Notes under the pieces: model-generated
Seen by the model: only the letters and a program-made list of their open reading frames with translations
Databases searched by the model: none
Told to the model about the DNA's origin: nothing
Shown here: positions 39,368 through 50,065 of the stretch, in pieces
How the letters are laid out: each line of letters starts with the position of its first letter
How positions within the stretch are numbered: the first letter of the stretch is position 1
Translations under genes and position numbers: made by a program
NCBI GenBank assembly: GCA_003163855.1
Contig: PLRJ01000159.1
Span: 107,255 to 171,254, forward strand
Origin: Bryobacterales bacterium
GTDB lineage: Bacteria > Acidobacteriota > Terriglobia > Bryobacterales > Bryobacteraceae
Reading direction: 5' to 3'
Length of the DNA: 64,000 bases

Positions 39368-39404
39368 GCGATGCCGGACGGTCAACCTCCGGCATCGCTT
39401 TCTT
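39368..39404 (+). terminator. Intrinsic terminator in the 5' leader of the LytS-type kinase gene
   Basis: GCGATGCCGG - ACGGTCAACCT - CCGGCATCGC perfect 10-bp stem followed by TTTCTT. Confidence 0.75.
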
Positions 39405-39448
39405 ACGGCCGATTCACAGCGGTACTGTAAGAGGTAAGCAGCTTGCAA

Positions 39449-41329
39449 ATGCTCAGCGAGTCTAATTTTCGAGATCCGATACTGATCAACACAATAGGCC
39501 ATACGGCGGGCCTGCTGCTGTTCGGCTTTATCATCGCGCTGCTGCTGAGAGACCGGCGCGCCTACGCGCTTGGCGAAACCAGGCTTTCGATACTGGCAGC
39601 CGCGCTCGCTTTTGGCTGGAATGCCGGTTCGCTGATTGCGCTGGGAGCGAGCAACCTGGGGTCGCCCTTCATGCAAGTGGTTACAGCAGTAAGTTTCGCC
39701 GTGCTCAGCCTGCTACCGGCTGTTCTGCTGCAAGTGATACTCCGCGGACATTTAAAAACTGTGACACGCGCCGGTTACGCGATCAGTGCCGCCGCTATTG
39801 CGCTTCATGTGTCCGAGTTATTTGTTTCCAGTCCGGCGCCGCATCAAATCGCGCTGCTCTTGATCGGCGCCGGCTTTGCAGTGCTTACCGTGATTAGCGG
39901 GGCGATTAAAAGGAAGTCGCTGGCGGAAATGCAGGTTGCGCCAGCGGAGTGGTTCTCGCTCGCTTGCCTGCTACTGTTTGCCAGTTCGTTTCCGCATTTC
40001 GGCTATGAACATTCACGCTCGCCGTGGGCGGCTGAGATAACCTGGCATCACATCGGCATTCCGGTAGCTTTGGTAGTCATCCTCCAGGATTACCGTTTTC
40101 TTCTCCTCGATACGTTCATCAGGTTCCTGATGAACTCTTGCCTGGCGGCTGCTTATCTGACTGGCTTATTTGCCGTGAACCGGCGATTTCATTTGGCCGA
40201 TCTGATTGCGTCGAATTCTTACCTGCTCGGCTTCGCGCTTGTGCTTCTTTGCCTTTCACTCATTCAGTTTGCCCATGTTCGCAATCGGCTGCAGCAATGG
40301 ATTGGCGCAGCGTTGTTCCACCGCCAAAATCTCGATGATCGAATGCGCCGCATCACATTACTCGGAAGTCAGGCGCATTCGGAGGAGGAACTGATATTGG
40401 GCACAGCGGGCGAGGTCGCGGGACACTTCCGGGCGGATCGCTTTGAAGTGATTTCCGAATCCTCTATACCGGCGACGCTCGGATTGGGCTTGGCCACCGA
40501 CAAGGTGGCGACGGACTTCTCGTGGGCCGAAGCGCAAATACCATTGCGCTTTTCCAGTGGGCAAACCAGCTTGCTGCTTACCGGACAGCGCCGTGGGAGG
40601 CAGCGATATTTAAGCGAAGATCTGGAAGACATGCGCCGCCTTGGTACCGTAATCGTGGAACAAGTGGAACGATTCCGCTCTGAGGAACTGAAACGCCTGG
40701 CGGCACAGGCCGAGCTGCGCGCGCTGCAGGCTCAAATCAATCCACACTTTTTATTCAACGCCTTCAATACGCTCTACGGGACAATTGACCGAGGTTCAGC
40801 CGATGCGCGGCGGCTGGTACTGAATCTTACTGATATCTTCCGTTACTTCCTGCAAGGAGATCGATCGGTAATTGCGCTCTCCGAAGAACTGCGAATCGTC
40901 AAAGCATACCTCGAGATTGAAGCGTTGCGGCTAGGAGACCGGCTCGAATCCGAGATTGACGTCTCCGATGCAGCTTTGCCAGTTGTTATTCCTATCCTCG
41001 CGATACAACCATTAGTCGAAAACGCCGTGAAGCATGGGGTTGCATCCAAAGCAGGTAGTGGACGCGTTGTTTTGCGGGCTCACGTGACCGGCGGGATACT
41101 GCAGGTGACGGTGGAAGACTTCAGTCTCGGCCCGGTTGGCAGCGGAGCCCAGTCCGCTCTTGGTTCCGGTGTCGGTCTAGTGAACGTTCGCCGCCGGTTG
41201 AACCTTTCCTATGGACCGCAGGCGAGTCTCGATGTTTGTCACGAAGACCGCGGCACGGTCGTCACTCTGAAAATACCGACCTCAGTTTATCCGCTCGGCC
41301 TGGGATCGGAAGTGCAGCTTGCAGGTTGA
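39449..41329 (+). CDS. LytS-type sensor histidine kinase
   Basis: N-terminal multi-TM region; LRALQAQINPHFLFNAFNTLYGTI H-box; LAIQPLVENAVKHGV N-box. Confidence 0.95.
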   Translation: MLSESNFRDPILINTIGHTAGLLLFGFIIALLLRDRRAYALGETRLSILAAALAFGWNAGSLIALGASNLGSPFMQVVTAVSFAVLSLLPAVLLQVILRGHLKTVTRAGYAISAAAIALHVSELFVSSPAPHQIALLLIGAGFAVLTVISGAIKRKSLAEMQVAPAEWFSLACLLLFASSFPHFGYEHSRSPWAAEITWHHIGIPVALVVILQDYRFLLLDTFIRFLMNSCLAAAYLTGLFAVNRRFHLADLIASNSYLLGFALVLLCLSLIQFAHVRNRLQQWIGAALFHRQNLDDRMRRITLLGSQAHSEEELILGTAGEVAGHFRADRFEVISESSIPATLGLGLATDKVATDFSWAEAQIPLRFSSGQTSLLLTGQRRGRQRYLSEDLEDMRRLGTVIVEQVERFRSEELKRLAAQAELRALQAQINPHFLFNAFNTLYGTIDRGSADARRLVLNLTDIFRYFLQGDRSVIALSEELRIVKAYLEIEALRLGDRLESEIDVSDAALPVVIPILAIQPLVENAVKHGVASKAGSGRVVLRAHVTGGILQVTVEDFSLGPVGSGAQSALGSGVGLVNVRRRLNLSYGPQASLDVCHEDRGTVVTLKIPTSVYPLGLGSEVQLAG

Positions 41330-42086
41330 AAAGCTCAGCGTCCTGATAGTGGACGACGAAGTGATCGCGCGCAGGGTCCTCCGGCAAGAACTGGAATGCT
41401 TGCAGCATGTCTCAGTAGTGGGTGAAGCGGACAATGGCGAAACTGCTTTGCGCCAAATTGCGAGCCTAAAGCCGGATCTGGTGCTTCTCGATATACAAAT
41501 GCCCGCGATGAGTGGTTTTGAAGTGCTGGGTCACCTTACCGGCGGTTTCATGCCGGTGGTGATTATGGTTACCGCGTTCGACCAGCATGCGCTGCAGGCC
41601 TTTGAGGCCGGCGCCGTCGATTACCTGCTGAAGCCGGTCAGCCAGCCTAGATTGCAGCAATCGGTAGAGCGTGCAGCGCGTCTACGACGGCACCCGCAGG
41701 CGGTGGCAGAAGACATCGCTCACCTGCAGCGAATGACTCCCGGCGGTTCTGATGCGCGTCTGCAAAAGATTGTTGGTAAAGCGGGAGATGAATTCTTCCT
41801 GCTGAACCCGGAGGAAATATTGGCGTTTCAAGCAAGCGGCGATACTGTCTGGATACTCACCGCCAAACAGCGCTACCTAGCGACACAGAATCTCAAGACT
41901 CTTGAGGACCGTCTAGGCAGCACATTTTTCCGCCGCATCCACCGCAACGCCTTAGTGAATGTAGATCAGATTCGCAAAATGAGCATTCTCACCAGCCAGC
42001 GCTGGCTCATCACTCTCAGCAATGGCCTGGAGTTTGTCGTGAGCAAACGCCAGGCGCACCGCGTACGGGATGTACTTCAGTGGTGA
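41319..42086 (+). CDS. LytTR family response regulator
   Basis: VDDEVIARRVLRQEL, PDLVLLDIQMPAMSGFEVL; LytTR DNA-binding region LATQNLKTLEDRLGSTFFRRIHRNALVNVDQI. Confidence 0.96.
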   Translation: MQVEKLSVLIVDDEVIARRVLRQELECLQHVSVVGEADNGETALRQIASLKPDLVLLDIQMPAMSGFEVLGHLTGGFMPVVIMVTAFDQHALQAFEAGAVDYLLKPVSQPRLQQSVERAARLRRHPQAVAEDIAHLQRMTPGGSDARLQKIVGKAGDEFFLLNPEEILAFQASGDTVWILTAKQRYLATQNLKTLEDRLGSTFFRRIHRNALVNVDQIRKMSILTSQRWLITLSNGLEFVVSKRQAHRVRDVLQW

Positions 42087-43291
42087 GTCACTTGCTCATG
42101 CCCGGCGCCAATGCACTTACTGGCAATCATCTCGCCGATCGGTATAGCCGATGTCGCGGCGGGCGAAGGGGCGTTGCAGACATGAAGCATGCGGTCGGTC
42201 TCGACGAAAAGGAAGTCGTGAACCAACGCGCCATTGCGCATCACCGCCTGGGCGCGGATGCCGGTCTTTTCGGGAAGCAGGTCGTCGATAGTCAAGGACG
42301 GGCAGTACTTTCGGCATTCCTTCAGGTAGCCGTGCTTCCACAGAGAGTTTCGCATCTCCACAACGCCTGATTTGAAGTTGGACGCGATGGTCTTCCAGAA
42401 TCCCGGGAACGCCAGGTATTCACGCATGTCCTTCCAGTTGGTTGAAAACTTGGGATAGCGGTCGCGAGCAAAGCCAAGCACCGCATTCGGTCCAACCGTG
42501 ACTCCGCCGTCGATCATGCGCGTGAGATGAATGCCCAGGAATGGAAGATCAGGATCGGGAATCGGATAGATCAGATGACGGACGATGTCGTTTTTCTTTG
42601 CGGGAAGGCGATAGTATTCACCACGAAAGGGAATGATCTGGTGGTCGATTTTGCAGCCGGCGATTCTTGCCAGCCGGTCAGACTGCAGTCCCGCACAGGC
42701 GATTAATTGTTTGGCTCTCCAACGCTGCTTACCGGAGCAAATGACGACCTCCGAGGCGTCTTCCTTGATCCCATCCACCTGGACTCCGAAGCATATCTCT
42801 CCGCCCTGCGAACGAATCACCCGGCCCATCGCTTCCGAGACGAGTTTGTAATCGACGATTCCGGTGGACTTAACAAACAGCGCACCCAAGCCAGTAATAT
42901 TCGGCTCGCGCCGCCGCAACTCGGTTGCGTCCAGCTCCTCCACCTCGATTTCATTCTTCGCGGCGCGCTCAACCAAGCCCTTCATCCGCTCGGCTTCCAG
43001 CAAGTTAGTAGCGACCAGAAGCTTGCCGCAGACTTCATAAGGAATCGCATGCTGCTGGCAAAAAGTCTTGGTGGCAATTGCGCCGCGACGGCAGAGTTGC
43101 GCCTTCAGGCTGCCTGGCTGATAGTAAATGCCCGCGTGAATGACGCCGCTGTTACGGCCAGTCTGATGCTGGGCCAGAGCATTCTCCTGCTCGAGAATGA
43201 TGAGGCTTGCTCCGGGCCTCTTCTTCAGCAGTTCCATGCCAGCCGCTAGGCCGACGATGCCGCCGCCGATTACACAATAGTCATAGACCAT
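42077..43291 (-). CDS. lhgO: L-2-hydroxyglutarate oxidase
   Basis: DYCVIGGGIVGLAAGMELL; QTGRNSGVIHAGIYYQPGSLKAQLCRRG; APSPAATSAIPIGEMIA. Confidence 0.93.
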   Translation of the reverse strand: MVYDYCVIGGGIVGLAAGMELLKKRPGASLIILEQENALAQHQTGRNSGVIHAGIYYQPGSLKAQLCRRGAIATKTFCQQHAIPYEVCGKLLVATNLLEAERMKGLVERAAKNEIEVEELDATELRRREPNITGLGALFVKSTGIVDYKLVSEAMGRVIRSQGGEICFGVQVDGIKEDASEVVICSGKQRWRAKQLIACAGLQSDRLARIAGCKIDHQIIPFRGEYYRLPAKKNDIVRHLIYPIPDPDLPFLGIHLTRMIDGGVTVGPNAVLGFARDRYPKFSTNWKDMREYLAFPGFWKTIASNFKSGVVEMRNSLWKHGYLKECRKYCPSLTIDDLLPEKTGIRAQAVMRNGALVHDFLFVETDRMLHVCNAPSPAATSAIPIGEMIASKCIGAGHEQVTHH

Positions 43292-43298
43292 GCAGTCT

Positions 43299-43829
43299 CT
43301 ATTTCACAAAATCCGGGTACAAGGCGTCACGATCCGTAATGCTCGCAACTGGCAGCGGCCACTCAATACCGAAAGCCGGATCATTCCAGCGGACTCCGGC
43401 AGCTGACTCAGCCGAGTACGTTTCAGTCATCTGATAGAAGATCTCCGTTTCGGCGGTCAAGGTTTGAAAGCCATGTGCGAATCCCGGAGGAACGTAAACT
43501 CCCATGCGATTGTTGGCAGTGAGTTCAAAGGACAGCCAGCGGCAATACGTTTCTGAGTGCGGCCGCAGATCGACAATCACGTCATAGGCGGCGCCCATGG
43601 TGCAACGCACCAGTTTCCCTTCAGCATGAGGCTGGCGCTGAAAGTGCAAGCCGCGCAGAGTTCCTGCCAATCGATTCCAAGATACACTGCATTGCACAAA
43701 CGACCCGGGCAGGCCATTGATGCTGAACTCGTCGCGGCAGAATGTTCGGGCGAAGAGGCCACGCTCGTCTTCTCGCGGCTGAATGCGAACCATGAACGCA
43801 CCGTCAAGTAACGTTTTCTCAAAGATCAT
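43299..43829 (-). CDS. rfbC: dTDP-4-dehydrorhamnose 3,5-epimerase family protein
   Basis: DERGLFARTFCRDEF; GTLRGLHFQRQPHAEGKLVRCTMGAAYDVIVDLRPHSETY; YVPPGFAHGFQTL. Confidence 0.93.
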   Translation of the reverse strand: MIFEKTLLDGAFMVRIQPREDERGLFARTFCRDEFSINGLPGSFVQCSVSWNRLAGTLRGLHFQRQPHAEGKLVRCTMGAAYDVIVDLRPHSETYCRWLSFELTANNRMGVYVPPGFAHGFQTLTAETEIFYQMTETYSAESAAGVRWNDPAFGIEWPLPVASITDRDALYPDFVK

Positions 43830-45058
43830 CAGAATATCTGTAGTGCAGGAATAGGAACTGCAAAGCTGCCGCCCCAGCCGCGAATCTGCGACATCTGCTG
43901 TGAAATCTCATCCTTTAAATTCCAAGGTAGGATTAGAACGTAGTCAGGGCGCGTTTCGTAGATCTTTTCCGGGCCATAAATGGGAATGCGGCTGCCTGGC
44001 AGGTAGAGACCTTGCTTGTGGGGACTACGATCAACGGTGTACGCGATTAAGTCAGGACCGACGCCACAGTAATTCAGTAGCGTGTTGCCCTTAGCTGGCG
44101 CGCCATAGCCGGCCACTGACTTACCCTTATGCCGGCAATCGATGAGGAATTCGAGCAAGCCGCATTTCACCTCCGCAACACGGGATCCGAAACCTTGGTA
44201 GGTATCTAGAGAGTGGAGCCCGGCGCTTGCTTCCGAACGGCGTAGAGCCAGAACTTTTTCAGTGATGGCATAGGCAGCACAAGCGACATGTTTGCCATAA
44301 ATACGGAGCGAACCTCCATGAGTACTCAGTTCATCGACATCGAAGACGGCCAGCCCGAAGCGCGAGAAAATCTCCTCCACGGCGATTAGCGAGAAGTAGG
44401 AGAAGTGCTCGTGATAAATGGTGTCAAACTGATTCTCAGCCATCAGGCGAAGCAAATGGGGGAACTCGAGAGTCACAACGCCGTGGGGCTTTAGCAGACG
44501 CCGGATACCTTCGACAAATGAATGCAGGTCGGGCACATGAGCAAATACATTGTTGCCAACGATCAGATCCGCTTTGCCTTCGCTGGCAAGTACAGCGGCT
44601 GAGTCACGTCCGAAGAACTCGACGCGCGTTGGTATGCCCTTGGCAACAGCCGCTTCCGCCACGTTCGCCGCTGGCTCAATGCCAAGAACCGGAATGCCCT
44701 TGGCGACAAAATACTGCAGCAAATAGCCGTCGTTGCTGGCAATCTCCACAACCTTGGAGGCAGATCCAAGCTGCAACCGCTTGGCTATATTTTCAGCATA
44801 TGTACGCGCATGCTCAAGCCAGCTGGTCGAAAACGACGAAAAGTAAGCGTAGTCGGAGAAGATCGCCTCAGGCGTTTCGAACTCTTCAAGCTGGACCAGC
44901 AGGCACGCCTCGCAAACGTAGGCGCAGAGCGGATAGAACGGCTCCATTTTATGAAGCTGCTCGTTCGTCAGATATGAATTGGCAAGTGGCGAAACGCCGA
45001 GATCGGCAAAAATCCGAGTCAGGGGAAAGGAACAATTGCGGCATTTGCTTTCAGCCAT
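43829..45058 (-). CDS. NDP-hexose C-methyltransferase (TylCIII/C-3-methyltransferase type)
   Basis: N-terminal zinc motif CRNC...CxxC ([11 protein letters not shown]); [34 protein letters not shown]. Confidence 0.93.
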   Translation of the reverse strand: MAESKCRNCSFPLTRIFADLGVSPLANSYLTNEQLHKMEPFYPLCAYVCEACLLVQLEEFETPEAIFSDYAYFSSFSTSWLEHARTYAENIAKRLQLGSASKVVEIASNDGYLLQYFVAKGIPVLGIEPAANVAEAAVAKGIPTRVEFFGRDSAAVLASEGKADLIVGNNVFAHVPDLHSFVEGIRRLLKPHGVVTLEFPHLLRLMAENQFDTIYHEHFSYFSLIAVEEIFSRFGLAVFDVDELSTHGGSLRIYGKHVACAAYAITEKVLALRRSEASAGLHSLDTYQGFGSRVAEVKCGLLEFLIDCRHKGKSVAGYGAPAKGNTLLNYCGVGPDLIAYTVDRSPHKQGLYLPGSRIPIYGPEKIYETRPDYVLILPWNLKDEISQQMSQIRGWGGSFAVPIPALQIF

Positions 45059-45848
45059 GACTCGCCTTCCGTTCCGGGTTGTTCCAAACGGCCCAGTCCG
45101 CCTTACCGCTTTGCCATAGGCTTTCCAGGTAGTTCTTGTCGCGCAGCGTATCCATCGGCTGCCAGAATCCAGCGTGGCGATAAGCGGCAAGCTCGCCTGA
45201 TTCGGCCAGCCTTTCCATCGGCTCGCGTTCCCAGACAGTGGCGTCGCTGTCGATCAAGTCAAGGACGCTCCGGGATAGGACGAAGAATCCGCCGTTAATC
45301 CAGCCGCGATCTCCCAACGGCTTTTCAGCGAAATCGGTGACATCGTCGCCCGAAATATTCAAAGCGCCGAAACGAGCGGGCGGGCGCGTGGCCGTAACTG
45401 TGGCTTTTAGTCCACGCGCTTTATGAAAGCTCAGCAGTTCCGGAATGTTGATATTGCCGACGCCATCGCCATAAGTCAGGCAGAATGTGTCGCCGTCCAG
45501 ATATTTGCTCACGCGCCGAAGACGGCCGCCGGTCATAGTATCTAATCCGGTATCAATGAGAGTCACTTCCCAGGATTCACTCTGCGTCTGGTGAATGTTC
45601 ATGGAATTGGCTGCCAGGTCAAAAGTCACATCCGAATTATGAAGATAATAATTCGCAAAATATTCTTTGATCATGTAGCCCTTGAAACCCAGGCAGATGA
45701 TGAACTCGCGCAGCCCATAGTGAGAATAGAGTTTCATTATGTGCCACAGAATGGGACGATTCCCTATCTCAATCATTGGCTTGGGGCGGATCTGTGTCTC
45801 CTCAGAAATCCGGGTTCCCATTCCCCCGGCGAGTATCACGACCTTCAT
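45051..45848 (-). CDS. rfbF: Glucose-1-phosphate cytidylyltransferase
   Basis: [45 protein letters not shown]. Confidence 0.96.
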   Translation of the reverse strand: MKVVILAGGMGTRISEETQIRPKPMIEIGNRPILWHIMKLYSHYGLREFIICLGFKGYMIKEYFANYYLHNSDVTFDLAANSMNIHQTQSESWEVTLIDTGLDTMTGGRLRRVSKYLDGDTFCLTYGDGVGNINIPELLSFHKARGLKATVTATRPPARFGALNISGDDVTDFAEKPLGDRGWINGGFFVLSRSVLDLIDSDATVWEREPMERLAESGELAAYRHAGFWQPMDTLRDKNYLESLWQSGKADWAVWNNPERKASHG

Positions 45849-46939
45849 GCCGGCACGCCGATCAATTTTCCAGCTTCGGCAAAACTGGACGGCGCCGCCC
45901 ATCTCAGCTCCTCGTCCAGTTGGCCGTTGCGGCGGAGATTCGACAGCATGTTCAGGCGCATGAGATTGGATTGGCGAAAATCTCTATTGGCGAAATGCGA
46001 GTCCTCCAAAGCAGCCTTCAATGCGCGAATGGAAGACTCCAGAGTGACTATCGGCTGATACTGCGGGGCCAGCTTGCGAAATAGTTCAAAGTTTACGCGA
46101 TAAGAGCGTTTATCGGGCAGAGCATTTGTGTTTACATTGACCCGTACCCCCGGAATCTCATTCGCGACTGCCGCAGCCAGGTCACGCACCTGATAATTCC
46201 AACTGTCGCTGCCCGCATTGACGACCAGCGCTTCCCCACTAGCGGTGGAATGCCTGGTGATTGCCCAATGAATAGCGCGAGCCATATCCTGTACGTCGAT
46301 AAGTGGGCGCCACGGTGAGCCATCACTCAGAATTTCTATGACGCCGGTGGCGAGCGCGCTGGCGACAAAGTCATTCAATACCAGGTCAAGCCGTAGACGG
46401 GGACTCGCGCCGCAGGCAGTGGCGAAACGCAAGCATGTTACCTGGAAACTGCTGTCGGCCAAGGTCTTCAGCGCTCTCTCCGAGTTTACTTTCGAGCGTG
46501 CATAAGCCGTCAGCGGATTTACCTCCGACTGTTCATCGCGCGGGCCCGCATCGGCAAAACCATAGACGCTGCAGGAGGATGCGAAAACAAAGCTTGCTAC
46601 GCCCGCGCGTTTGGCAGCTGCAGCCAGTTTCAGTGTGGAATCCTGATTAATCGATTGCGTCACGGCCTCATAGGCATTCCCCATCGGGTCGTTTGAGATG
46701 GCGGCAAGGTGCACGATGGCATCTACGCCCTGAAGCGTCCGTTCGGTGACTTGGCGCACGTCAGCAAAGTATTGAAGATCGAGAAAGCGCTCCGGAACAA
46801 CCGTATTCTCCAACAGGCAGGCCGCGAAATACCCGGTGTCCAGCCCAATTAAAGTTGCCGCCGGATAATATTCGCGCAAATAGCGAATTACGATGGGCCC
46901 AATGTAGCCCATGTTGCCGGTAATCAAAATTGTCTTCAT
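45845..46939 (-). CDS. NAD-dependent epimerase/dehydratase (extended SDR)
   Basis: [36 protein letters not shown] catalytic motif. Confidence 0.93.
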   Translation of the reverse strand: MKTILITGNMGYIGPIVIRYLREYYPAATLIGLDTGYFAACLLENTVVPERFLDLQYFADVRQVTERTLQGVDAIVHLAAISNDPMGNAYEAVTQSINQDSTLKLAAAAKRAGVASFVFASSCSVYGFADAGPRDEQSEVNPLTAYARSKVNSERALKTLADSSFQVTCLRFATACGASPRLRLDLVLNDFVASALATGVIEILSDGSPWRPLIDVQDMARAIHWAITRHSTASGEALVVNAGSDSWNYQVRDLAAAVANEIPGVRVNVNTNALPDKRSYRVNFELFRKLAPQYQPIVTLESSIRALKAALEDSHFANRDFRQSNLMRLNMLSNLRRNGQLDEELRWAAPSSFAEAGKLIGVPA

Positions 46940-46946
46940 AAGAGGT

Positions 46947-47675
46947 TCAAAAATCGAGTTTCCTATAAATGCTCAAAGGGATTGAACGAAGTATCGTATC
47001 GATCAATCCCCAGAAAGCGGGAAAAAACCATAGACCCGTCTCGCCGTGCTTTGCCCAAACGTAGCGCGCTGCCTCAGACGGCGTGCAGGCAGGAAACAAA
47101 AGCTTCTTTCCAAAAGTCTGTTGCGTTTCAATAAAACCCATCTGATAGAGCTGTACAGCGATGTTGGTCCGTGTCGACATATGGCACAAACTTTCAAAAT
47201 AACTTGTCAGCGCTCGCTTTGCCGCCGAATAAACTACATTGCGGCTGCGTCCTCGAATGGCTGCGACGGAACCGAAGCCGGTCACAAAGGCGGATTGCCG
47301 CCTTGCCAGAACCGGCCAGAGCTTCGCGATGATAGAGGAAGGTTTCACAAAGTTCACGTTCATCAGGCGCAAGGCTGCTGCTTCGTCCAAAGTGCCGGTG
47401 TCGTGGTCGCTTGCCACTCCGACGGGGAACATAATGCCATCCGTACCGAACAATTCAGCGGCGTGTACTACCCCATCGATCACGTTTCTCTCGTCGCTGA
47501 GGTCGCAAACCATTCCCGCGGTGCGAATTTGATAACGCAGTGTTAAATCGGATTGTAATGATGCCAAGTCCCTGGCATCAGTCGCTACCAGCAGCAGATT
47601 GTGTCCAAGGCGAGCACCTTCTTCGGCCAGCGCGCGACCCAGGCCGGCCGACGCGCCGACAATCAGGACATTCAT
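46947..47675 (-). CDS. SDR family oxidoreductase, DprE2-like
   Basis: VLIVGASAGLGRALAEEGARLGHNLLLVATD; YSAAKRAL; overlaps the DprE1-like gene by 4 bp. Confidence 0.85.
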   Translation of the reverse strand: MNVLIVGASAGLGRALAEEGARLGHNLLLVATDARDLASLQSDLTLRYQIRTAGMVCDLSDERNVIDGVVHAAELFGTDGIMFPVGVASDHDTGTLDEAAALRLMNVNFVKPSSIIAKLWPVLARRQSAFVTGFGSVAAIRGRSRNVVYSAAKRALTSYFESLCHMSTRTNIAVQLYQMGFIETQQTFGKKLLFPACTPSEAARYVWAKHGETGLWFFPAFWGLIDTILRSIPLSIYRKLDF

Positions 47676-49078
47676 AACTGCAGCCTGTCGGAGAGTTCAG
47701 AACGGAAGCTACGCTTCGGATCGAAGGCTCTCAACATTTTGCGAAATCCTTCGTACTCAGTGTAAGTTGCCGAGACAATCTCGGCCGACAGGCGCGAATC
47801 TTTTATCAAGTTCGGCTGGGCGCCGCACCTGACAGTAAGCGTGTCAAGAAATTCGGCGAACCGTAAGCTCCCGCTCGATCTCGGAAAATTAAACGAGAAG
47901 CAGATGCCGTCACCGGTGAAACGCAACAGCTTTTGCGTACCCTGAAACAGCTTGCCGGAGGCCAGAGTGATAGGGAAAGGCTGGTTTTCCAGCCTTTGCT
48001 GCACCAGGCTCATGAATTCCTGGTAGCGGGAGAAGGGAATGATGACCTGGTATTCGTGAAATCCGCCTTTGCCAAACAAGTGGAAGTAGAGTTCCTTGTC
48101 GTGCACAGGAAAGAGGAAATCATAAAGCGGGATGGTTTTGTCCTTGCCTCCCAGCCGCGATATGCCGGCATAGAGACGATTAAATGGGGCCGTGGTTAGC
48201 GAGCTGAAAAATGCCGGCATGCCGCGGCCTCTTGTAGCCGCATCCAATGAGCTTTTTGTCGAGGAAAGCGATCGTTGCTGCTGTGGAGACGCTGAAGATC
48301 CCGTGGGTGCAAACGAGCCCTCTATAACCGTGCCGCGTCCGAAGTCCTTACCTCGCAGTGATGTGAATTGGTGCCATGAGTAGACGAGATCCGATCGCGA
48401 AGCGGCTCTCCGCAGCGCGTCAGGAAGATGGTAGATGCTATCGATAGACGTGGCGCGAATCCGCACTTCAGCCGATTGAATAGGCGTCACTTTGAGCTTG
48501 GCGGAAACAATACTTCCGGTAAGACCATAACCACCACAAGTTAGAGCCAACAACTCGGGTTCATTGTTTTGACTCAGTTCCAGCGTTCCATAAGAAGGAT
48601 GAAGCAACTTAAGGCTTACCACGAGGGAAGAAAATGTGCCGTCGCGATATTGGTTCTTTCCGTGGACGTCGGCGGCGATGCAGCCACCCACTGTGATCTT
48701 CGGATGGCCGGGTTGAACGCTGACGAAGAAACCTCGCGGCGTGAGGAATTCGTAGAGTTTGCCGAGGGGTGTTCCGCCCTCCACTTCGATAGTTCGAGTG
48801 TCCGCATCGAAATCCAGGAGGCGATTGAAACGATTATGCTCGATGGTAACGGCCGACGAGGAAAAGCTGGCGGCTGCATAAGAGAGTCCGGCGCCGCGAG
48901 AAATAACTGGAGTTGGTCCACGCTGGGACGACTCCAACATTCGATAACGATCAGGCTGGAGCCTGGTAGTACCGATGCGAACACCGCCGTCGAAGCTGAC
49001 GTAATCGACTGGGACGCCGGGTTTGACCGTAACGGCAGCAGGAACTGATTCCTTTAAGGTGTGCAAGGTTGATGCCAT
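47672..49078 (-). CDS. FAD-binding oxidoreductase, DprE1-like
   Basis: VISRGAGLSYAAASF; PGHPKITVGGCIAADVHGKNQYRDGTFSSLVVSLKLL. Confidence 0.88.
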   Translation of the reverse strand: MASTLHTLKESVPAAVTVKPGVPVDYVSFDGGVRIGTTRLQPDRYRMLESSQRGPTPVISRGAGLSYAAASFSSSAVTIEHNRFNRLLDFDADTRTIEVEGGTPLGKLYEFLTPRGFFVSVQPGHPKITVGGCIAADVHGKNQYRDGTFSSLVVSLKLLHPSYGTLELSQNNEPELLALTCGGYGLTGSIVSAKLKVTPIQSAEVRIRATSIDSIYHLPDALRRAASRSDLVYSWHQFTSLRGKDFGRGTVIEGSFAPTGSSASPQQQRSLSSTKSSLDAATRGRGMPAFFSSLTTAPFNRLYAGISRLGGKDKTIPLYDFLFPVHDKELYFHLFGKGGFHEYQVIIPFSRYQEFMSLVQQRLENQPFPITLASGKLFQGTQKLLRFTGDGICFSFNFPRSSGSLRFAEFLDTLTVRCGAQPNLIKDSRLSAEIVSATYTEYEGFRKMLRAFDPKRSFRSELSDRLQL

Positions 49079-49090
49079 GGCGACGCGAGA

Positions 49091-50065
49091 TCAATGCGAT
49101 CGATTAGTGGTCCACATAGCATCAAGCGCCGATTCACGGCTGAAAGGCGTCCACGCCGATTCATCCCAGTCAACGATATAAATAGGCCGGCCCACGCCGT
49201 TCTTATAGATTCTAGCCAGGTAGATGCTAATGCATGCCATGAAGGTCACCAAGTAGATAACACCCAGGCCGACCAGCAGGTCCAGGCACTTTGATAACCC
49301 TTGCAGCAGATCCAGATACAACAGGACAGCACAAAGCAGGCAGACCGGCGGGGCAAGGTACGCGGCAAAACGCAACGGAAACGTGGAAGAACTCAGAATG
49401 CCGCCAATAGCGAATTCGATCATGCCAAGAACGTTGTAGTGAGTCTTACCGCGAAGCCGGTGTTGACGTTTGTAGGGGATACCCTTGCGGCTAAAGCCAA
49501 CATAGCCGGTTTCGGTTCTTAGAAATGGATAGGTTGATTCGTTCGCCAGGATGAGATCTCGCACACGCGCTGAAATGAGCGCGAATTCGGCCATGTCCAG
49601 AATGATGTCACTATCGGCAACAAGGCGGTTCAGGCGATAAAAGGCAAGCCGCATCAGGTGAACCGCCTTTAGTTCGCTGCGTTGAACGCGCGCCCCGTAT
49701 ACGATGTCGAAGCCGCTTTCCCAGCCTTCTACAAACGTGGGGATCATCTCGGGTGGATCTTCGCAATCAACGTCGATGACTACGACGGCATCGCCCGAGG
49801 CATGGCGCAGGCCCGCCATGACCGAGGCCTGATAGCCGAAATTGCGTGAGAGAGTAATGAGGGACACGCTGCTGTCCTTGCGCCGCAGATCGAGGATGAT
49901 ATCGCGAGTTCCGTCAGTAGACCGGTTATTGGTGAACAGCAGTTCGACATCATAGGTCTCGTGCACTCGTTTTAGAGCAGTTTGAAGGCGTTCATAGAAC
50001 AGTGGAATAGAGAGTTCTTCGTTGTATACGGGGCACACAACCGACAAAAGTTTACGGGAACTCAT
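49091..50065 (-). CDS. Family 2 glycosyltransferase, DPM/ArnC-like with C-terminal TM segments
   Basis: LLSVVCPVYNEELSIPLFYERL; VVVIDVDCEDPPEMIP. Confidence 0.94.
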   Translation of the reverse strand: MSSRKLLSVVCPVYNEELSIPLFYERLQTALKRVHETYDVELLFTNNRSTDGTRDIILDLRRKDSSVSLITLSRNFGYQASVMAGLRHASGDAVVVIDVDCEDPPEMIPTFVEGWESGFDIVYGARVQRSELKAVHLMRLAFYRLNRLVADSDIILDMAEFALISARVRDLILANESTYPFLRTETGYVGFSRKGIPYKRQHRLRGKTHYNVLGMIEFAIGGILSSSTFPLRFAAYLAPPVCLLCAVLLYLDLLQGLSKCLDLLVGLGVIYLVTFMACISIYLARIYKNGVGRPIYIVDWDESAWTPFSRESALDAMWTTNRSH

